From the NCBI RefSeq assembly GCF_014212175.1, contig NZ_JACJVR010000134.1, positions 1-37,531 on the forward strand: a stretch of DNA of 37,531 bases. The letters are read 5' to 3'. This document shows positions 33,381 to 37,531 of the stretch, in pieces; within the stretch, counting starts at the first letter, position 1, and each line of letters starts with the position of its first letter. The notes beneath the pieces are model-generated. The model saw nothing but the letters and a program-made list of their open reading frames with translations. It did no database searches and was not told the origin of the DNA. A program made the position numbers and the translations under genes. This stretch comes from Cohnella xylanilytica. GTDB taxonomy: Bacteria > Bacillota > Bacilli > Paenibacillales > Paenibacillaceae.

Positions 33381-33974
33381 CTAGTCCTTGCGCTTCAGCA
33401 ATTCCAGAATCGCGCGCCACTTGGCCCTCGCGGAACGGAAGAATTCGGCGATCGGCCTCGCTCTCTCCCTCACCGGGAGCAGAAGCCGCCATATCCATTT
33501 ACCCAGCTTGGCCACCGGTTTAAACAGGGGACGCCCGATCCACAGGAGCAAGGCGGCCGTCACGACGAAGACGATGTCGATCAGCCGCGCCAGCGTCCGG
33601 ACGATCCATAGAACCGGGACGATCAGGACGACGCGAATCGCCCGCCAGACGAAGAGCAGCACGCTCCGGACCGCCCGGAACAGCGCGCCCACAAGCTTAA
33701 TGACCGTCGGGCTGAGCAGGCCGAAGTAGCCCGTGATCCCGATCGCGATCCCGAGGAAGACGTAGAGCCGGACTTCCCCTTCGTTGCGGGCCAGCAGCAC
33801 CCGGAAGACGACGAGCGTCGCGGCCGCCCAATAGACGACGTCGAATCCCGGAAGCATCCAGCGGCGGACGGAGAATCGGCTGCAGGCGACCCGGTAGACG
33901 TCGAACGCCGTCCCCATGCCCAGTCCGCACAGAATCATGGCCCCGATGGTGGCGAAATGAACGCTCGCGTTCAC
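33381..33974 (-). CDS. yabQ: Spore cortex biosynthesis membrane protein YabQ
   Basis: YabQ is a mother-cell membrane protein needed for spore cortex formation in B. subtilis. The 197-residue protein has four or five hydrophobic segments (about 5-25, 45-62, 70-90, 100-125, 130-147) and a basic C-terminal tail. FDVYRVACSR near the N-terminus and FDVVYWAAATLVVF fit the family pattern. The start is a GTG at 33974 overlapping the yabP stop by GTGA, so the two are translationally coupled. Length is close to the B. subtilis protein. Confidence 0.93.
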   Translation of the reverse strand: MNASVHFATIGAMILCGLGMGTAFDVYRVACSRFSVRRWMLPGFDVVYWAAATLVVFRVLLARNEGEVRLYVFLGIAIGITGYFGLLSPTVIKLVGALFRAVRSVLLFVWRAIRVVLIVPVLWIVRTLARLIDIVFVVTAALLLWIGRPLFKPVAKLGKWIWRLLLPVRERARPIAEFFRSARAKWRAILELLKRKD

Positions 33975-34252
33975 TTGAACAGCTTCCCGAACAAGCCTTT
34001 CGACTTGGGGGCGGCGTTCCCGTCCAAGTACGCAAGGGAATGGATCAGGCCTTCGATGGTGACCATCCCTTGCTCCAAGCTCAGATTTTTCATATGCAGA
34101 TTCTGCCCGCGCACGGTGAGGAATCCGAATTCGGTCTCCAGCAGGAATTCTTCGTTGTCGAAGCTCTCCACGTTGCTGACGCCGGAGATATCCATCACCC
34201 TGCGGTTGAGCATGCGGATCTCCTGCCGCTTGGCGCTCTTCCCCTGGTCCAT
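33971..34252 (-). CDS. yabP: Sporulation protein YabP
   Basis: YabP is a small sporulation protein expressed with YabQ in the mother cell. The 93-residue length is typical. The family pattern appears in RVMDISGVSNVESFDNEEFLLETEFGFLTVRGQNLHMKNLSLEQGMVTIEGLI. The ATG at 34252 has AGGGAGGG seven bases upstream, and the stop overlaps yabQ. A sigma-E promoter would be expected within 80 bases upstream, but only a weak candidate is seen. Confidence 0.95.
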   Translation of the reverse strand: MDQGKSAKRQEIRMLNRRVMDISGVSNVESFDNEEFLLETEFGFLTVRGQNLHMKNLSLEQGMVTIEGLIHSLAYLDGNAAPKSKGLFGKLFK

Positions 34253-34331
34253 GGCGCGTCCCTCCCTCTTTTGAGACTAGCTTATGGGAGGGAGCGGCGA
34301 ATTAGAACAAGCAGCCTGACGGGGATGCGGT

Positions 34332-35021
34332 CTACCCGGGCTTGCCGATACGCTTCAGCGCTTCCCGCGCGCTGAGAGGAGACAGCCGGTTCGATTCCGC
34401 GAAGGCGGCCACGGCCCGGGGATCGGTCTTGGCGTACTCGCGAAGCGCCCAGCCGATCGCCTTGCGGATGAAGAAGTCGGGATCGTCCGCGTTCCTGCGG
34501 ATCGCCTCGAACAACAGCTCCGTATCGGTCTTGCCCTTGTAGCCGAGCTGGAACAGAATCGCCGTGCGCCTCAGCCAGAGGTTGTCCGACGCGATCCACG
34601 CCTCCGCCCGTTCCGGGATCAGGTCCGGGAAGCGCGCGAGCAGCGAGCCGGCCAGCTTGGCGGCCAGCAGGTCCGCCGTGTCCCACCAGGACTTCTCCAG
34701 GATCAGCCGTTCGTAGAGCGCGATCCTCGTTCGCGGGGCTCTCTTCCTATCCTTGTCCAATAGGAAAAGCGCGGTATACTGGAACTCCCGTTCGGGGAGT
34801 TCCCACAGCCGGGCCGCCGCGTCCTCCGCGTCGGCCGGGAAGCCGTTCCCGGCGAGGAATCGCCGGGTGAGCTCCACCCGCTCCGGCGACCGGAGTCCGA
34901 GGAACGGGAACTTCCCCTTCATGTAGGCGGCCATCGGGCCCGCCGCCTCCGGGTTCGCCTGCGCGCGGAGCCATGCTTCCAGCTTGGCGACGTACTCGCC
35001 GGCGTTCGTCGCGCCGCTCAT
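34332..35021 (-). CDS. DNA alkylation repair enzyme, AlkD-like HEAT-repeat protein
   Basis: The 229-residue protein is an alpha-helical HEAT-like solenoid of the AlkC/AlkD family, which excises N3- and N7-alkylated purines without base flipping. The family-typical motif SWWDTADLLAAKL (W112, W113, D114) corresponds to the DNA-facing Trp/Asp pair of AlkD, and DNLWLRRTAILFQL and FIRKAIGWALREYAKTDP follow. The ATG at 35021 has GGGGAGGAA upstream. It stands between rqcP's terminator and yabP, a place with no such gene in B. subtilis. Read-through into yabP is possible as no terminator follows. Confidence 0.93.
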   Translation of the reverse strand: MSGATNAGEYVAKLEAWLRAQANPEAAGPMAAYMKGKFPFLGLRSPERVELTRRFLAGNGFPADAEDAAARLWELPEREFQYTALFLLDKDRKRAPRTRIALYERLILEKSWWDTADLLAAKLAGSLLARFPDLIPERAEAWIASDNLWLRRTAILFQLGYKGKTDTELLFEAIRRNADDPDFFIRKAIGWALREYAKTDPRAVAAFAESNRLSPLSAREALKRIGKPG

Positions 35022-35093
35022 CCTGTCTTCCTCCCCTTTCTCATACGTTCGACAGAATTCGACCGCGCCGACCGCCCGAACCCGCGAGAACGA

Positions 35094-35118
35094 CGAAAAC
35101 CCGCCACGATGGCGGGTT
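35094..35118 (-). terminator. Terminator after rqcP
   Basis: Perfect arms AACCCGCC and GGCGGGTT around five bases start directly after the rqcP stop codon. On the minus strand the stem runs into TTTTCG. It closes the HU-rqcP unit. Confidence 0.88.
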
Positions 35119-35397
35119 CTACAGGAAAGGCGTATCTTCGCTCTTGCGAGTCTCTTCCTTCAGGACGGTGTACATGCCTTCCGCGTCTTCCTTCCGGGCG
35201 GACTCGGCCGTCTTCTCGATCTTCACGGTCAGGATGCGCTGCCCGAATTGGATCTCGAGAACGTCGCCGACGGCGACGACGCTGCCCGGCTTCGCTTCCC
35301 TACCGTTCAGAAGGACGCGCCCTTGATCGGACACGTCCTTCGCCACGGTGCGGCGCTTGATAAGGCGCGACACCTTCAGGTATTTGTCAAGGCGCAT
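35119..35397 (-). CDS. rqcP: S4-domain ribosome quality control protein RqcP (YabO)
   Basis: RqcP (formerly YabO, Hsp15-like) binds stalled 50S-peptidyl-tRNA complexes and supports RqcH-driven alanine tailing. The 92-residue protein is mostly one S4 RNA-binding domain (MRLDKYLKVSRLIKRRTVAKDVSDQGRV and NGREAKPGSVVAVGDVLEI). A charged tail follows. It begins three bases after the HU stop and ends at a terminator, so it is cotranscribed with HU here. In B. subtilis yabO lies directly between yabN and yabP. Confidence 0.95.
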   Translation of the reverse strand: MRLDKYLKVSRLIKRRTVAKDVSDQGRVLLNGREAKPGSVVAVGDVLEIQFGQRILTVKIEKTAESARKEDAEGMYTVLKEETRKSEDTPFL

Positions 35398-35400
35398 GAA

Positions 35401-35673
35401 TTACTTAACGGCTTCCTTCAGCTTGTTGCCGGCCTTGAACGCCGGAACCTTGGAAGCGGCGATCTCGATCGTCTTGCCCGTTTGCGGGTTGCGGCCCACG
35501 CGGCCGGAACGAGCGCGGGTCTCGAACGTGCCGAAGCCGATCAGTTGGACTTTGTCGCCCTTGGCGAGAGCGTCGGATACTTCGCCCAGGAAGCCGTTCA
35601 GTACGGATTCCACGTCCTTCTTCGTCAGGCCGCTCTTCTCGGCGATGTTGTTGATCAGGTCCGTCTTGTTCAT
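35401..35673 (-). CDS. hup: DNA-binding protein HU
   Basis: HU is the small dimeric nucleoid protein that bends DNA without sequence preference. The 90-residue protein begins MNKTDLINNIAEKSGLTKKDVE and has the signature GFGTFETRARSGRVGRNPQTGKTIEIAAS, with the arm proline between the beta strands. AGGAGG stands 11 bases before the ATG at 35673. The gap of about 195 bases upstream, to mazG, is A/T-rich and must hold its promoter, but no convincing boxes are seen. It is fused in one unit with rqcP. Confidence 0.98.
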   Translation of the reverse strand: MNKTDLINNIAEKSGLTKKDVESVLNGFLGEVSDALAKGDKVQLIGFGTFETRARSGRVGRNPQTGKTIEIAASKVPAFKAGNKLKEAVK

Positions 35674-35868
35674 AATTAAAAATTCCTCCTAGATTTTTGA
35701 TTTACATTGTGGTCTTCCAACGCCTTATGACGCATGGAAATCGGGTTTGGTTACTGCACGAAGAATACTATTCTGTTCCCTGCTAAAAAAATCCTGCCTC
35801 GTTCGCAAAAAATTTCTCGAAAAATGATGAAAAAGTAGGGTTCCTGGGGTTTTTCGCCCCCCCGAACG

Positions 35869-37350
35869 TCACTTGGGAGCCTTCGCCTCCTTCCACCAAT
35901 CTTCCATCTCTGTTAAATCAGTCTCGTCAAACGTGCGCCCGTTTATACGTAATTGCTCTTCGATATATTGAAAACGAGAGACGAATTTGCGGTTCGTGCC
36001 CGCCAGAGCCTCTTCCGGATCGGCCTTGACGAATCTCGCGGCGTTCACGACGGCGAACAGCAAGTCTCCCAGCTCTTCCTTCTGCCGTTCGAGAGATTCG
36101 CTCCGGACCGCTTCCTTCAGCTCGGCGAGCTCCTCCTCGATCTTGTCGAATACGCCGTTCAGATCCGGCCAGTCGAAGCCGACCGACGAAGCCTTCCTCT
36201 GCACCTTGTAGGCCCGGGGCAGGGCGGGCAAGTCCTTCGGGATGCCGTCCAGCAGCGACTTGCGCTCGGCGACGCCCTTGCGCCGCTTCTCCTCGGCCTT
36301 CATCGCTTCCCAGTTGCGCAGCGCCTCCTCGGCGTCCTGCGCGTTCGCTCCTCCGAACACGTGGGGATGGCGGAAAATAAGCTTGTCGTTCAACTCGGCG
36401 AGAACGTCGAACACGTCGAACGTTCCTTCCTCCTCTTCCATCTGGCTGTGAAGGAGCACCTGCAGCAGGACGTCGCCGAATTCCTCCTTCATGCCGTCCG
36501 GATCGTCGTTGTCGAGCGCTTCGATCGCTTCGTACGTCTCCTCGATGAAGTTCTTGCGGATCGAGGCGTGCGTCTGGGCGCGATCCCACGGACAGCCCTC
36601 CGGGCTGCGGAGGATGCCGACGATCTCGTGCAGCCGCTCGAAGGAGCGGCGGCGCAGCCGGTCGTCGTCGCTCGCGGGCACGTAGACGAGCGTCAGGTTG
36701 CCGTACGAGCCCAAGCGATCCAGCTCGTGCAGCGGAACGGTCTCGATCCGCTCCTCGCCGGGCACGCCGAGCGCTTGGCCGACGACGACCGGATGGTCGT
36801 CCGGGTAGACGTTCATGAGCGCGAGCTTCACGTCGGAAGCGGTGAAGGCGTCGTACACCTGCCCGATGACGGTGTGCAGGCGCGGGCGGAGCGTCTCGCG
36901 GGTCAGCTCGGACGCGTCGAGGAGCTGGAACCCCTCGATCGGGTCGAAGCCGAGCCGCAGGAACGCCTGGTCGAGGAAGCTCTCCCCGCCGAGCATGTCG
37001 AGGGCGATGCCGCGCCCGGGAGCTTGCTTCCGCAGCAGCTGAACGGTCCGCTCGGCGACCATCGGGTGGCCGGGAACGGCGTAGACGATCGCTTGGCCGC
37101 CCGAGCCGCTTGCGGCGTCCAGCAGCTTCGCGGCGATCGCTTCGTACACCTCCTCGAAGCCGTCCAGGCTCTCGTAGAGGGAGTCGAACGATTCGAAGAC
37201 GATGCCTCTGCGCGCCAGGTCGGCGACGGCGGGGTGGTCCGCCGTCCGGACGAAGCGGAGCTCCGCCGCCTCGAGCTTCTTCAGAATGCCGAGCGTCAAT
37301 TGGTCTTCCCCGCCGGACCCGAGTCCGACGATCGTGATAGAGCTGGGCAT
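35869..37350 (-). CDS. mazG: Tetrapyrrole methylase-MazG nucleotide pyrophosphohydrolase fusion (YabN)
   Basis: The 493-residue protein joins an N-terminal SAM-dependent tetrapyrrole methylase-like domain (about 1-225) to a MazG NTP pyrophosphohydrolase (about 235-490). MazG hydrolyses (d)NTPs to monophosphates and helps remove damaged nucleotides. The methylase part shows ITIVGLGSGGEDQLTLG and YAVPGHPMVAERT. MazG metal-binding clusters are EETYEAIE with EEFGDVLLQVLLHSQ, and a second half-site EEELAELKEAV with KEELGDLLFAVVNAAR. The ATG at 37350 is seven bases past the stop of the upstream gene, so it is cotranscribed with the flippase, as in B. subtilis yabM-yabN. Confidence 0.97.
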   Translation of the reverse strand: MPSSITIVGLGSGGEDQLTLGILKKLEAAELRFVRTADHPAVADLARRGIVFESFDSLYESLDGFEEVYEAIAAKLLDAASGSGGQAIVYAVPGHPMVAERTVQLLRKQAPGRGIALDMLGGESFLDQAFLRLGFDPIEGFQLLDASELTRETLRPRLHTVIGQVYDAFTASDVKLALMNVYPDDHPVVVGQALGVPGEERIETVPLHELDRLGSYGNLTLVYVPASDDDRLRRRSFERLHEIVGILRSPEGCPWDRAQTHASIRKNFIEETYEAIEALDNDDPDGMKEEFGDVLLQVLLHSQMEEEEGTFDVFDVLAELNDKLIFRHPHVFGGANAQDAEEALRNWEAMKAEEKRRKGVAERKSLLDGIPKDLPALPRAYKVQRKASSVGFDWPDLNGVFDKIEEELAELKEAVRSESLERQKEELGDLLFAVVNAARFVKADPEEALAGTNRKFVSRFQYIEEQLRINGRTFDETDLTEMEDWWKEAKAPK

Positions 37351-37357
37351 ATGCGAT

Positions 37358-37531
37358 TCATCCTTCCGGAGTGTTCTTGAGCGCGGCCCCTTCGGACGGC
37401 GCGGGATTCCGATTCTGGCGAAGCGACTTCGGCTGCAGCCGGGAGAGCCACTTGTCCGCTCCGGGGCCGCTCAGGCCCGGCAGCGCGCGCCATTCGCGCG
37501 GCCCGACGGCGCCGAGGGCGACGAGAGCGGC
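37358..37531 (-). CDS. Partial: C-terminus of SpoVB/YabM-type polysaccharide flippase
   Basis: Only the last 57 codons and the TGA lie in the window; the rest is beyond the right edge. The visible end reads AALVALGAVGPREWRALPGL followed by a basic tail, which fits the last membrane helix and LG..T.REL..LPGL pattern at the end of MATE-like/SpoVB family lipid or polysaccharide flippases. The assignment rests mainly on synteny with B. subtilis yabM immediately before yabN. Confidence 0.65.
   Translation of the reverse strand, partial: AALVALGAVGPREWRALPGLSGPGADKWLSRLQPKSLRQNRNPAPSEGAALKNTPEG

Noticed and set aside
34277..34306. Sigma-E promoter for yabP (CATAAGCT with an upstream A/T word)
   Set aside because: Only six of eight -10 positions fit and the -35 is poor; too weak to annotate though one is expected here.

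Overview
This window is a GC-rich Firmicutes chromosome segment, most likely from a spore-forming Paenibacillaceae (Paenibacillus or Cohnella type). The evidence is the gene order, the many sporulation genes (spoIIE, yabP, yabQ, yabS, yabT), the strong AGGAGG-like ribosome sites and the frequent GTG/TTG starts. It matches the origin-proximal yabM-to-lysS block of Bacillus subtilis, read here on the minus strand. No prophage, insertion sequence, CRISPR array, tRNA or rRNA was found.

In transcription order (right to left) the backbone is: end of a SpoVB/YabM-type flippase, mazG/yabN, HU, rqcP/yabO, an AlkD-like DNA repair gene, yabP, yabQ, divIC, yabR, spoIIE, [accessory island], yabS, yabT, tilS, hpt, ftsH, nadA, nadB, nadC, coaX, hslO, a yacD-type foldase, cysK, [FAD/Rieske oxidoreductase], pabB, pabA, pabC, folP, folB, folK, dusB, greA, lysS. 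Compared with B. subtilis, the additions are nadABC between ftsH and coaX, the AlkD-like gene before yabP, HU before rqcP, greA before lysS, the Rieske enzyme between cysK and pabB, and a five-gene island (24.6-28.9 kb) between yabS and spoIIE.

Functionally, 3.7-18.4 kb is a run of cofactor genes on one strand: NAD (nadA-nadB-nadC), CoA (coaX), cysteine (cysK) and p-aminobenzoate/folate (pabB-pabA-pabC-folP-folB-folK). Most neighbours are joined by ATGA or GTGA stop/start overlaps or gaps of a few bases. The right part (22.8-37.5 kb) is weighted to sporulation, division and translation quality control.

The accessory island holds an ECF41-type sigma factor with its fused C-terminal regulatory domain and its AhpD-like partner gene. 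The partner gene is preceded by a good match to the ECF41 promoter (TGTCACA, 16 bases, TGTC). A convergent short-chain dehydrogenase with a divergent WYL regulator, and a cupin, complete the island.

Intergenic DNA is unusually rich in short-period repeats: 12-bp units running through the pabB stop codon, 51-bp units arranged as an inverted 2+2 array upstream of cysK's terminator, a second 51-bp family between spoIIE and yabR, and 9-bp periodic DNA upstream of cysK. Several regulatory sites can be read directly: a perfect TTGACA-N17-TATAAT promoter for greA, a 21-bp-spacer spoIIE promoter typical of Spo0A activation, and a GACT-N5-AGTC palindrome downstream of the cysK promoter. I see no clearly undescribed multi-gene system; the repeats and regulatory sites are the best leads.
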